Shown in pieces: positions 39,103 through 47,567 of a stretch of 64,000 bases of DNA. The stretch spans positions 1,426,001-1,490,000 of the forward strand of contig NZ_CP029078.1 in NCBI RefSeq assembly GCF_005222485.1, read 5' to 3'. Both the position numbers and the translations under genes were made by a program. The stretch comes from Streptomyces griseoviridis. Its GTDB lineage: Bacteria > Actinomycetota > Actinomycetes > Streptomycetales > Streptomycetaceae. Numbering within the stretch: position 1 is the stretch's first letter; each line of letters begins with the position of its first letter. The notes beneath the pieces are model-generated. The model had not been told where the DNA came from. It ran no database searches and worked only from the letters and a program-made list of their open reading frames with translations.

Positions 39103-40811
39103 GGTGTGGTCTCCGCCCACAGTTCCTCCGGCAGATGGAAGCGGGCCAGGATTGCGGCGGTGCCCGCCGGGACCCGGCCCGGGGTGGCCAGGGACACCAG
39201 GATCATGGTGAGGAAGCCGAGCGGTACCGACCAGAGGGCGGGCCAGGCGAGCAGGGCGTGCAGCCGGCCGGTGCCGGGCAGTCCCGCCATGGTCGCGGTC
39301 ACGGCGAGGAACGCGGAGCCGCCGCCGACCAGCATCCCGGCCGCCGCGCCCGGCGGGGTCAGCCGCCGCCACCAGATGCCGAGGACCAGCAGCGGGCAGA
39401 ACGACGACGCGGACACGGCGAAGGCGAGCCCCACCGCGTCCGCCACCGGCAACCCGCCCACCAGGGCGCCGGCCGCCAGGGGTACGGCCATGGCGAGCAC
39501 CGTGCCGAGCCGGAAGTGCCGTACCCCGCGCGCGGGCAGCACGTCCTGGGTGAGGACCCCGGCGACGGCCATGGTGAGTCCGGACGCCGTCGACAGGAAC
39601 GCGGCGAACGCGCCGCCCGCCACCAGGGCTCCGAGCAGGTCGCCGCCGAGCCCGCCGATCATCCGGTCGGGCAGCAGCAGGACGGCCGCGTCGGCGGAGC
39701 CGCTGAGGGTCAGCTCGGGGGCGTAGAGGCGGCCGAGCGCCCCGTAGACGGGCGGCAGCAGATAGAAGACGCCGATCAGGCCGAGAACGGTCACCGTGGT
39801 GCGGCGGGCGGCGACGCCGTGCGGGCTGGTGTAGAAGCGCACGACGACGTGGGGCAGGCCCATGGTGCCGAGGAAGGTGGCGAGGATCAGGCCGTAGGTG
39901 GCGTACAGGGGCCGCTCCTCGCGGCTCGCGGTGAGGGACGTCGACATGCCGCCGTTGCTGCCGCGGTCGGCGGCGGGGACGGGGTCGCCCGCGGCGAACG
40001 TGAGCCGGGTGCCGCCGCCGACCCGGTGGGTGCCGGAGCCGAGCAGGACGTCGTCGCCCCGGTGGGCGCGGCCGTCGACGGTGCCGGTGACGGTGACGGT
40101 GAGCGGCCGGTCGAGGCGCAGGTCGAGGGCGGTCGCGACGGTCACCACACGCTGTTCGCGGAAGGCGGCGGGTTCGGCGAAGACGCGGTGCGGGGCGCCG
40201 TCGCCCTGCCAGGCGAGGACCAGGAAGAGGGCGGGGACCAGCAGCGCGGTGAGCTTCAGCCAGTACTGGAACGCCTGGACGAAGGTGATGCTGCGCATGC
40301 CGCCGGCCGCGACGGTCGCCACCACCACGCACGCGACGATCACTCCGCCGAGCCAGTCGGGCGCGTCGGTCAGGACCGTCAACGTCAGTCCCGCGCCCTG
40401 GAGTTGGGGCATCAGATAGAGCCAGCCGACGCCCACCACGAAGGCGCCGGCCAGGCGCCGCACGGCCTGCGAGGCGAGCCGCGCCTCGGCGAAGTCGGGG
40501 AGCGTGTAGGCGCCGGAGCGGCGCAGCGGGGCGGCGACGAACAGCAGCAGGACGAGGTAGCCGGCGGTGTAGCCGACGGGGTACCAGAGCATGTCGGGGC
40601 CCTGCACGAGGACGAGCCCCGCGATGCCGAGGAAGGAGGCGGCGGAGAGGTACTCGCCGCTGATCGCGGCGGCGTTGAGGCGCGGGCCGACGGTGCGGGA
40701 GGCGACGTAGAAGTCGGAGGTGGTGCGGGAGATGCGCAGCCCGAAGGCGCCGACCAGGACGGTGGCGACGACCACCAGGGCGACGGCGGGCACGGCGAAG
40801 CCGGAGTTCAT
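39099..40811 (-). CDS. sodium:solute symporter (ActP-like SSS family)
   Basis: A 570-aa permease with about 13 hydrophobic segments. Landmarks: DFYVASRTVGPRLNAAAISGEYLSAASFLG (first helices, Na+ site), GYLVLLLFVAAPLRRSGAYTLPDF, GMRSITFVQAFQYWLK, and FLGTMGLPHVVVRFYTSPHG (sugar/acid symporter motif). About 90 residues between helices 6 and 7 (about 215-305) form a soluble, beta-rich-looking insert (DLRLDRPLTVTVTGTVDGRA), larger than in E. coli ActP. It is preceded by the 119-aa membrane protein with ATGA overlap. A monocarboxylate (acetate, pyruvate) is the likely substrate, under the adjacent kinase/regulator pair. Confidence 0.9.
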   Translation of the reverse strand: MNSGFAVPAVALVVVATVLVGAFGLRISRTTSDFYVASRTVGPRLNAAAISGEYLSAASFLGIAGLVLVQGPDMLWYPVGYTAGYLVLLLFVAAPLRRSGAYTLPDFAEARLASQAVRRLAGAFVVGVGWLYLMPQLQGAGLTLTVLTDAPDWLGGVIVACVVVATVAAGGMRSITFVQAFQYWLKLTALLVPALFLVLAWQGDGAPHRVFAEPAAFREQRVVTVATALDLRLDRPLTVTVTGTVDGRAHRGDDVLLGSGTHRVGGGTRLTFAAGDPVPAADRGSNGGMSTSLTASREERPLYATYGLILATFLGTMGLPHVVVRFYTSPHGVAARRTTVTVLGLIGVFYLLPPVYGALGRLYAPELTLSGSADAAVLLLPDRMIGGLGGDLLGALVAGGAFAAFLSTASGLTMAVAGVLTQDVLPARGVRHFRLGTVLAMAVPLAAGALVGGLPVADAVGLAFAVSASSFCPLLVLGIWWRRLTPPGAAAGMLVGGGSAFLAVTATMAGLPGTGRLHALLAWPALWSVPLGFLTMILVSLATPGRVPAGTAAILARFHLPEELWAETTP

Positions 40812-41167
40812 CGGTCCTCTACGAGGCGTACGAAGTCCCGTTCGTTGCGTTCCGCGCGCCGCACGTACCAGAGGGCGAGCAGGACCAGCGGGGCGTAGAG
40901 GCAGAAGCCGAGGACCAGCCATTCGAGGCGGTGCGCGTCGGGCATCGCGGCGAACAGCAGCGGCAGCGGGCCGACCAGCAGCACGAGGACCGCGAACACG
41001 GCAAGGGCAGCGCGGAGTTGACTGCGCATCAGGGAGCGGACGTAGGTGTGGCCGAGGGCGGTCTGCTCGTCGATCTCGGTGCGCGGCCGGTAGTAGGCCG
41101 GGGCCCTGCGGGTGCGGCGGGGTGCCCCGATGACGACGACCCGGGGTTCGGCCGACTCCTGCGGCAC
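40808..41167 (-). CDS. small membrane protein upstream of symporter (DUF485-like role)
   Basis: A 119-aa protein: basic, cytoplasmic N-terminus (about 1-50, RRTRRAPAYYRPRTEIDEQT), then two hydrophobic helices (LAVFAVLVLLVGPLPLLFA and LEWLVLGFCLYAPLVLLALW) and a charged C-terminus RAERNERDFVRLVEDR. This two-helix layout beside an SSS symporter is that of the DUF485 partners of ActP. GTG at 41165-41167 overlaps the regulator stop by 1 bp and its stop overlaps the symporter start (ATGA). Presumably a symporter accessory subunit. Confidence 0.8.
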   Translation of the reverse strand: MPQESAEPRVVVIGAPRRTRRAPAYYRPRTEIDEQTALGHTYVRSLMRSQLRAALAVFAVLVLLVGPLPLLFAAMPDAHRLEWLVLGFCLYAPLVLLALWYVRRAERNERDFVRLVEDR

Positions 41168-41916
41168 TAGGGCCTCCTCATCAGCAGGTCCCGCAGTTCC
41201 CGCGTGTGCCTGCGGCTGACCTGGAGCTCCTCGCCGCCGACGAGGACGCTCACCGTGCCCGCGTCCAGGCGGAGTTCACCGATGTGCCGCAGGGCGACCA
41301 GGTGGCGGCGGTGGATGCGGACGAAGCCGCGGGAGCGCCAGCGTTCCTCCAGGGTGGAGAGCGGGATGCGGACCAGGTGGCTGCCCTTGTCGGTGTGCAG
41401 CCGCGCGTAGTCGCCGCGCGCCTCCACGTGGGTGATGTCGTCGACGGCCACGAACCGTGTCACACCGCAGAGTTCGACCGGCAGATGGTCCGGGTCGGGT
41501 TCGTGGACGGGGATGCGCGGGGCGCTGCCGGCGAGGAGCGCCGCGCGTCTGACGGCCTCCGCGAGCCGTTCCTTGCGGACCGGTTTGAGGACGTAGTCGA
41601 CGGCCTTGAGGTCGAAGGCCTGGACGGCGAAGTCCTCGTGGGCGGTGACGAACACGACGAGCGGCGGCTGGGCGAACCCGGTCAGCAGGCGGGCCAGGTC
41701 GAGGCCGTCGAGGCCGGGCATCTGGATGTCGAGGAAGACGACGTCGATCGCCTCGGGGCCGCCGGGCCCCGACTCCAGGGCGCGGTTGATGCGGCGCAGC
41801 GCCTCGGTGGCATCGCCCGCGCCCTCCGCGCTGCCGATGCGCGGATCCGCGTGCAGCAGATACAGCAGCTCCTCCAGGGAGGGACGTTCGTCGTCGACGG
41901 CGAGGGCGCGCAGCAT
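41167..41916 (-). CDS. LytTR-family response regulator
   Basis: A 249-aa regulator. Receiver domain residues about 1-125: LRALAVDDERPSLEELLYLL, phospho-acceptor Asp in DVVFLDIQMPGLDGLDLARL, conserved Lys in AVDYVLKPVRKERLAEA. The LytTR DNA-binding domain follows (about 145-245): FVAVDDITHVEARGDYARLH, FVRIHRRHLVALRHI, LQVSRRHTRELRDLL. First gene of the operon; its partner kinase is the fourth. ATG at 41914-41916 is preferred; an upstream extension reaches into the AsnC promoter region. Likely induces the symporter in response to its substrate. Confidence 0.93.
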   Translation of the reverse strand: MLRALAVDDERPSLEELLYLLHADPRIGSAEGAGDATEALRRINRALESGPGGPEAIDVVFLDIQMPGLDGLDLARLLTGFAQPPLVVFVTAHEDFAVQAFDLKAVDYVLKPVRKERLAEAVRRAALLAGSAPRIPVHEPDPDHLPVELCGVTRFVAVDDITHVEARGDYARLHTDKGSHLVRIPLSTLEERWRSRGFVRIHRRHLVALRHIGELRLDAGTVSVLVGGEELQVSRRHTRELRDLLMRRP

Positions 41917-42005
41917 GAACCCGGAGTCTAGGTGGAATTCGGACGGCTGGACATGTGGGCGGCGTGGTCGTTCGTGGCCGGTGCTGTGGCGCATACAGTG
42001 CCCCC

Positions 42006-42497
42006 ATGAACAGCAGGCCGGCCCCGTTCGACGACCTCGATCGGAAGATCGTCACCGCGTTGATGGCGAACGCGCGGACCAGTTTCGCCGAGATCGGCTC
42101 CGCGGTCGGGCTGTCGGCGACGGCCGTGAAGCGGCGGGTGGACCGGATGCGGGAGACCGGGGTGATCACGGGGTTCACGGCGACGGTGACGCCGGAGGCG
42201 CTCGGCTGGCGCACCGAGGCGTACGTCGAGGTGTACTGCGAGGGCGCGGCACCGCCCCGGCGGCTCGCGGAGGTGGTGCGCAACCATCCGGAGATCACCG
42301 CGGCGATGACGGTGACGGGGGGCGCGGACGCGCTGCTGCATGTGCGGGCGCGGGACGTGGACCACTTCGAGGCGGTCCTCGAACGCATCCGTACCGAGCC
42401 GTTCATCCGGAAGACGATCAGTGTGATGGTGCTGTCCCATCTGCTGCCGGAGAGCCCCGAGGCGGGGGCCAGCCAGCCCGCACCAGACGTGCGCTGA
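42006..42497 (+). CDS. Lrp/AsnC family transcriptional regulator
   Basis: A 163-aa regulator. HTH at about residues 8-55 (LDRKIVTALMANARTSFAEI then GSAVGLSATAVKRRVDRMRE). RAM/ligand domain at about 70-150 (AYVEVYCEGAAPPRRLAEVV, AAMTVTGGADALLHVRARDV). It precedes the dimethylargininase-ornithine aminotransferase operon on the same strand by 135 bp, and Lrp-type regulators commonly control such amino-acid catabolic genes. ATG at 42006; divergent from the LytTR operon by 89 bp. Ligand probably arginine, ornithine or a related amino acid (inference). Confidence 0.92.
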   Translation: MNSRPAPFDDLDRKIVTALMANARTSFAEIGSAVGLSATAVKRRVDRMRETGVITGFTATVTPEALGWRTEAYVEVYCEGAAPPRRLAEVVRNHPEITAAMTVTGGADALLHVRARDVDHFEAVLERIRTEPFIRKTISVMVLSHLLPESPEAGASQPAPDVR

Positions 42498-42632
42498 AGC
42501 GGGCAAAGACGCAGCGTTCCTGCGGGGACACGCAATCTTCGTCACTTGTCGGGCGTCTCGGTCATTTTCTACCGTGGTGTCAACCCCAGTCGACACTGGT
42601 CGGCCTTCGTAGGAAAGCGGAGGGACCCTTCT

Positions 42633-43454
42633 GTGACCGACACCCGTGTGCCGCGCCGACGGCGCTTCCTGGTCTGCGAACCCAGACACTTCGCCGTGCA
42701 GTACGCGATCAACCCCTGGATGCATCCCGACACCCCCGTCGACGTCGATCTCGCGCGGGAGCAGTGGCAGTCGCTGATCCACGCCTACCGCACGCACGGC
42801 CATGACGTGGACACCCTGGAGCCGGCTCCGGGGCTGCCCGACATGGTCTTCGCGGCGAACTCCGCGGTCGTCCTCGACGGCCGGGTCTTCGGCTCCCTCT
42901 TCCACGCGCCGGAGCGGCGCCCGGAGTCCACCCACTACGACCTGTGGTTCAAGACGGCGGGCTTCGACGTCCACCGCCCGGAGTACGTGTGCGAGGGCGA
43001 GGGCGACCTCGTGTGGACCGGCCGCTACCTGCTGGCCGGCACGGGTTTCCGCACCACCCGTGAGGCGCACCGCGAGGTGCAGGAGTTCTTCGGTCACCCG
43101 GTCGTCAGCCTGACGCTGGTCGATCCGCACTTCTACCACCTGGACACCGCGCTGTTCGTGCTGGACGACGGCCCCGGCAACAACATCGCGTACTTCCCCG
43201 AGGCGTTCTCCGCGGGCAGCCGCGAGGTGCTGGCGCGGCTGTACCCGGACGCGGTGCTCGCCACCCGCGAGGACGCGACGGCGTTCGGTCTGAACTCCGT
43301 GTCCGACGGGCGGCACGTCTTCATCGCGCCGCAGGCCGAGGCGCTCGCCACCCGGCTGTCCGAGCACGGTTATGTCCCCGTCCCCGTCGACCTTTCGGAG
43401 TTCCGCAAGGCAGGCGGCGGCATCAAGTGCTGCACCCAGGAGATCCGCTCATGA
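42633..43454 (+). CDS. ddaH: N(omega),N(omega)-dimethylarginine dimethylaminohydrolase-like protein
   Basis: A 273-aa amidinotransferase-fold hydrolase. Visible elements: FLVCEPRHFAVQYAINPWMH, PDMVFAANSAVVLDGRVFGS (substrate Asp, Asn), VCEGEGDLVWTGRYLLAGTG (Glu), a catalytic His in LVDPHFYHLDTALFVLDDG, and C-terminal Cys266/267 in AGGGIKCCTQEIRS. It converts dimethylarginine (or arginine) to citrulline plus amine; the close relation to arginine deiminase-type enzymes leaves the exact substrate open. GTG at 42633 follows GGAGGGACC. It overlaps rocD by ATGA, so the two form an arginine/ornithine catabolic operon. Confidence 0.9.
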   Translation: MTDTRVPRRRRFLVCEPRHFAVQYAINPWMHPDTPVDVDLAREQWQSLIHAYRTHGHDVDTLEPAPGLPDMVFAANSAVVLDGRVFGSLFHAPERRPESTHYDLWFKTAGFDVHRPEYVCEGEGDLVWTGRYLLAGTGFRTTREAHREVQEFFGHPVVSLTLVDPHFYHLDTALFVLDDGPGNNIAYFPEAFSAGSREVLARLYPDAVLATREDATAFGLNSVSDGRHVFIAPQAEALATRLSEHGYVPVPVDLSEFRKAGGGIKCCTQEIRS

Positions 43455-44677
43455 CCGCTCCCGTCCGCACCCGCTCCTCCGAGGACCTGATCCGCGCGGA
43501 GGAGCCGGTCCTCGCGCACAACTACCACCCGCTGCCCGTGGTGGTCTCCCGCGCGGAGGGCGTCTGGGTCGAGGACGTCGAGGGGCGCCGCTACCTCGAC
43601 CTGCTGGCGGGCTACTCGGCCCTGAACTTCGGCCACCGTCACCCGGCGCTGATCGCGGCCGCGCACGAGCAGCTCGACCGGCTGACGCTCACCTCGCGGG
43701 CCTTCCACAACGACCGGCTCGCGGAGTTCGCGGAGCGGCTCGCGGGGCTTGTCGGCCTCGACATGGTGCTGCCCATGAACACCGGCGCCGAGGCCGTGGA
43801 GAGCGGCATCAAGGTGGCCCGCAAGTGGGCGTACGACGTGAAGGGCGTCCCGGCCGACCGGGCGACGATCGTGGTCGCGGCGGAGAACTTCCACGGCCGG
43901 ACGACGACGATCGTCGGGTTCTCCACGGACGAGACGGCGCGGGCCGGGTTCGGGCCGTTCGCGCCGGGGTTCCGGATCGTGCCGTACAACGACCTCGCGG
44001 CGCTGGAGGCCGCCGTCGACGAGACCACGGCGGCGGTGCTGATCGAGCCGATCCAGGGCGAGGCCGGGGTGATCATCCCGGACGAGGGCTACCTCACCGG
44101 GGTGCGGGAGCTGACCCGGCGCACCGGCTGCCTCTTCGTCGCGGACGAGATCCAGTCGGGCCTCGGCCGCACCGGGCGCACTCTCGCGGTGGACCACGAG
44201 TCGGTCGTCCCCGATGTGCTGCTGCTCGGCAAGGCGCTGGGCGGCGGGATCGTGCCGGTCTCGGCGGTGGTCGCGAACCGGGACGTGCTCGGGGTGCTGG
44301 GTCCCGGCGAGCACGGTTCCACGTTCGGCGGCAACCCGCTGGCCGCGGCGGTCGGCACGGCGGTGGTCGACCTGCTGGAGACGGGCGAGTTCCAGCGCCG
44401 GGCGGCCGAGCTGGGCGCGGTCCTGCGGGACGGTCTGACGGGCCTGGTCGGCAAGGGCGTCGTCGGCTTCCGCTCGCGCGGCCTGTGGGCGGGCGTCGAC
44501 GTCGACCCGGCCCTCGGCACCGGGCGCGAGGTCAGCGCCCGGCTGATGGGCGAGGGCGTCCTCGTCAAGGACACCCACGGCTCGACGATCCGGCTGGCGC
44601 CGCCGCTGACCATCACGGAGGACGAGCTGCTGAACGCCCTGGCCACCCTGGGGAGGGTGCTGGAGCGGAGCGTGTGA
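43451..44677 (+). CDS. rocD: ornithine-oxo-acid transaminase
   Basis: A 408-aa PLP-dependent class III aminotransferase: ornithine plus 2-oxoglutarate to glutamate semialdehyde plus glutamate. Seen: HNYHPLPVVVSRAEGVWVED, LDLLAGYSALNFGHRHPALI, MNTGAEAVESGIKVARKWAY (PLP phosphate loop), NFHGRTTTIVGFSTD, LFVADEIQSGLGRTG (Asp, cofactor ring) and the PLP Lys in VLLLGKALGGGIVPVSAVV. ATG overlaps the ddaH stop. Followed by a strong terminator hairpin. Together with ddaH it channels arginine-derived compounds toward glutamate and proline. Confidence 0.95.
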   Translation: MTAPVRTRSSEDLIRAEEPVLAHNYHPLPVVVSRAEGVWVEDVEGRRYLDLLAGYSALNFGHRHPALIAAAHEQLDRLTLTSRAFHNDRLAEFAERLAGLVGLDMVLPMNTGAEAVESGIKVARKWAYDVKGVPADRATIVVAAENFHGRTTTIVGFSTDETARAGFGPFAPGFRIVPYNDLAALEAAVDETTAAVLIEPIQGEAGVIIPDEGYLTGVRELTRRTGCLFVADEIQSGLGRTGRTLAVDHESVVPDVLLLGKALGGGIVPVSAVVANRDVLGVLGPGEHGSTFGGNPLAAAVGTAVVDLLETGEFQRRAAELGAVLRDGLTGLVGKGVVGFRSRGLWAGVDVDPALGTGREVSARLMGEGVLVKDTHGSTIRLAPPLTITEDELLNALATLGRVLERSV

Positions 44678-44781
44678 AGGGGCCCGCGGGAGGTGTCCTG
44701 AGCGGGGCGTCCGAGTACGGCGCCTGACCGGGGCGTTCGACCAGGGCGTTCGGCCAGGGCGCCCGAGCGGCACCGAGGGCG

Positions 44782-44817
44782 GACGGGACGGGTCCGCACC
44801 GCCGGACCCGTCCCGTC
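44782..44817 (+). terminator. strong hairpin terminator of ddaH-rocD
   Basis: GACGGGACGGGTCCG (44782-44796) and CGGACCCGTCCCGTC (44803-44817) form a perfect 15-bp stem with a CACCGC loop, 105 bp past the rocD stop. No T-tract. Confidence 0.8.
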
Positions 44818-45059
44818 TGCGCTCATCTCCCACCCCGGTGTCACCCACTCCGGTCTCGCCCCGGCCCGTCCCGTCGCCTCTCGTCTCCGCTCATCTCCCA
44901 CCCCGGTCCGTCCCGGTCGGGCCCCGTCGACTCTCCTTCACTCCCCCGGTGCTGGTCACGCGCACGGGCGGGCGGGGCGAGTGAAGATGGAGAAGAGACA
45001 GAAGAGGTGGCAGAGGTGGAAGAAGTGGAAGACCACTCTCCGCTACAGAGAGGTCGGCC
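44818..45059. other. intergenic repeats and polypurine leader before the SpoIIE-type gene
   Basis: GCTCATCTCCCACCCCGGT occurs at 44821-44839 and again at 44889-44907. From 44981 to about 45035 the plus strand is an unusual A/G-rich tract with 9-bp periodic AGAGGTGGM/AGAAGTGGA units, standing out from the surrounding GC-rich sequence. It lies directly upstream of the SpoIIE-type gene and is likely its 5' leader or promoter region. No gene is supported here. Confidence 0.5.
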
Positions 45060-47567
45060 GTGGGTGCTCAGGAGGAGCGGAGCGGGAACCGGCAGCGGTT
45101 CGACGTGGCCGATGCCGCGCCCCTGCTGCTCGACGCGCGCGGCACCGTCACGAGCTGGACCCGGGGCGCCGAGCGCCTGCTCGGCCGCCCCGCCGCCGAG
45201 GCCGTCGGCACGCCCGTCGCCGCCTTCCTCGCGCCCGCCGACGCGGCCCGCCTCCCCGAGCTGGCCGAACGGTGCCGTACCGACGGCGACTGGGCGGGCC
45301 CGCTGACCGCGCTGCGCGCGGACGGACGCCCGGTGCGGGTGATGGCGCGGGTCACCCGGGCGGTGGAACCCGACGGAGCCGTCCGCTGGCTCGTCCTGCT
45401 CTCCGACCTGGCCTGCGGTCCCGGCTGGGACCTGAGCCGCACCGTCCTGGAGCAGATGCTCACCCGGTCCCCCGTCGGGATAGCGGTGGTCGACACCGGG
45501 CTGCGGTTCGTGTGGTCGAACCCGGCCCTCGAACAGTTCGGCGGCGGCCCCCCTGGACAGCGCCTGGGCCGCAGGCTCGCGGAGATCCAGCCCGGCCTCG
45601 ACATCGACGGCATCGAGGCGCAGATGCGGCGGGTGCTGGCGACCGGCGAGCCGGTGGTCGGCTACGAGCACGTCGGCCATCCCAGGTCGGCCCCGCACCG
45701 GGAGACCGCGCACCTGCTGTCCTTCACCCGTCTGGAGGACGAGCACGGCCGACCGACGGGCGTCTGCTACACGGTCGTCGACGTCACCGAGCGGCACCGG
45801 GCCCGGCAGCGCCTCGCGCTCCTCGACCGGGCGGGCGAGCGCATCGGCCGCACCCTGGACATCGAGGGGACCGCCCAGGAGCTGTCCGACGTGGCGGTCC
45901 CCGACTTCGCCGACCTCGTCACCGTCGACCTGCTCGCCTGGGTGCTGCGCGGCGGCGAACCCGCGCCGCCGCCCGAGGGTCCCGAGCGTCCGGTGCTGCG
46001 CCGGGCCGGGCACCGGTCGGTCGACCCTGAGCGGGGCCCGGACGGCGCCGCGGGGGACGTGGCCGAGGCCGCGTTCGTCGACATCGGCGCCGAGGCCGGG
46101 TACCTGGCGGATTCGCCGCCGCTGATCGCGCTGGCGTCCGGGCGGGCCTGGCGGCAGGAGCGGCTCGATCCGACGGCCCCCGAGTGGGCGAGCCGGGCGC
46201 CGGGCGCGCGGGCGGTCACCTTCCGCGATCTGGGCCTGCACAGCGCGATGGTGGTGCCGATCAGGGCGCGCGGCGTGACTCTGGGCGTGACGGCGTTCTT
46301 CCGGCGCGGCCGCCAGGACCCCTTCGACGCGGACGATCTGCATCTGGCGGAGGACCTGGTGTCGCGGGCCGCCGTCTGCGTGGACAACGCCCGCCGCTAC
46401 ACCCGGGAACGGGATGCCGCGTTGGCGCTCCAGCGCAGTCTGCTGCCGCGCCGGCTGCCCGAGCAGGACGCGGTGGAGGTGACCGCCTGCTACCGGCCGG
46501 CCGACGAGCTGACCGGCCTCGGCGGCGACTGGTACGACCTGATCCCGCTGTCGGGGGCACGGGTGGCGCTGGTCGTCGGGGAGGTGCCGGGGCACGGCAT
46601 CGACGCGTCCGCCGCGATGGGCAGGCTGCGCACCGCCGTCCGCACCCTCGCCGCCCTCGACCTGCCGCCCGACGAGATCCTCGCCCACCTCGACGACCTG
46701 GTGGGCAGGACCGCCCAGGAGGAGGGGGTGCGCCCCGACCCGGAGGGCGACTCGTACGGCGACAGCATGCAGGCGGTCGGTTCCGGCTGCGTCTACGTCG
46801 TCTACGACCCCGTCGACGGGCACTGCGCGATGGCCGCCGCCGGGCACCCCGCGCCCGCCGTGGTGCGACCCGACGGCACGGTCCGCTTCGTCGAGCTGCC
46901 GCAGGGACCGCCGCTCGGGGCGGGCGGCCCGCCCTTCGAGGCGGTGGAACTGGCGCTCGACGCGGGCAGCACCCTGGTCCTGCACACCGACGGCCTGCTC
47001 GCCGACGGCGACGGCGGCGGAGACGGGGAGGACGGCGACGCCGGGCGGGAGCGGCTGCGGCGGGCGCTCGAACGGGCCACCGGCTCCTTCGACCGCAGGG
47101 GCGAGGCGGTGATCGACGCACTGGTCCCGGCCCATCCGCACGACGACGTGGCCCTGTTGATGGCCCGCACCCGGCTGCTCGGCGCCGACCAGGTGGCCGA
47201 CTGGGAGCTGACGTCCGATCCGGCGATCGTCGCGGTCGCCCGCAAGGCGGCGGCCAGGCAGCTCACCGAATGGGACCTGGAGGAGCTGGCGTTCACCACC
47301 GAACTGGTCGTCAGCGAGCTGGTCACCAACGCGATGCGGCACGCGGGCGGACCGATCAGGCTGCGGCTGATCCGGGACCGCGCGCTGATCTGCGAGGTCA
47401 CCGACCGCGGCGCCACCGCACCCCATCTGCGTCATCCCCGCACCACCGACGAGGGCGGCCGGGGGCTGCTGCTGGTCTCGCAGTTCACCCAGCGCTGGGG
47501 CACGCGCTACTCGCCCGAGGGGAAGGTCATCTGGGCCGAGCAGTCGCTGACCGGGCCGCCCGAGTGA
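45060..47567 (+). CDS. PAS-PAS-GAF SpoIIE-family protein phosphatase with C-terminal HATPase
   Basis: An 835-aa cytoplasmic regulator. Order: PAS (about 15-115, LLLDARGTVTSWTRGAERLL), PAS (about 130-245, GIAVVDTGLRFVWSNPALEQ), GAF (about 255-440), PP2C/SpoIIE phosphatase (about 460-695: LTGLGGDWYDLIPLSGARVA, HPHDDVALLMARTR) and an RsbW-like HATPase (about 715-830: ELVVSELVTNAMRHAGGPIR, DEGGRGLLLVSQFT). In the second metal motif the usual Asp is Glu (VVGEVPGHGIDAS). Such proteins act in partner-switching control of sigma factors through anti-sigma antagonists. GTG at 45060 follows GAGAGG. No anti-sigma factor or antagonist is adjacent, so its partners are elsewhere. Its 3' end overlaps the convergent AraC reading frame by 61 bp. 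Confidence 0.9.
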   Translation: MGAQEERSGNRQRFDVADAAPLLLDARGTVTSWTRGAERLLGRPAAEAVGTPVAAFLAPADAARLPELAERCRTDGDWAGPLTALRADGRPVRVMARVTRAVEPDGAVRWLVLLSDLACGPGWDLSRTVLEQMLTRSPVGIAVVDTGLRFVWSNPALEQFGGGPPGQRLGRRLAEIQPGLDIDGIEAQMRRVLATGEPVVGYEHVGHPRSAPHRETAHLLSFTRLEDEHGRPTGVCYTVVDVTERHRARQRLALLDRAGERIGRTLDIEGTAQELSDVAVPDFADLVTVDLLAWVLRGGEPAPPPEGPERPVLRRAGHRSVDPERGPDGAAGDVAEAAFVDIGAEAGYLADSPPLIALASGRAWRQERLDPTAPEWASRAPGARAVTFRDLGLHSAMVVPIRARGVTLGVTAFFRRGRQDPFDADDLHLAEDLVSRAAVCVDNARRYTRERDAALALQRSLLPRRLPEQDAVEVTACYRPADELTGLGGDWYDLIPLSGARVALVVGEVPGHGIDASAAMGRLRTAVRTLAALDLPPDEILAHLDDLVGRTAQEEGVRPDPEGDSYGDSMQAVGSGCVYVVYDPVDGHCAMAAAGHPAPAVVRPDGTVRFVELPQGPPLGAGGPPFEAVELALDAGSTLVLHTDGLLADGDGGGDGEDGDAGRERLRRALERATGSFDRRGEAVIDALVPAHPHDDVALLMARTRLLGADQVADWELTSDPAIVAVARKAAARQLTEWDLEELAFTTELVVSELVTNAMRHAGGPIRLRLIRDRALICEVTDRGATAPHLRHPRTTDEGGRGLLLVSQFTQRWGTRYSPEGKVIWAEQSLTGPPE

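Noticed and set aside
44821..44907. Direct repeats that might suggest a CRISPR or attachment site
   Set aside because: Only two 19-bp copies, no spacer regularity, no cas, integrase or tRNA genes nearby.
44981..46030. Plus-strand frame beginning MKMEKRQKRWQRWKKWK
   Set aside because: The Lys/Trp/Arg start is an artefact of the polypurine leader; the rest is an out-of-frame shadow of the SpoIIE-type phosphatase.
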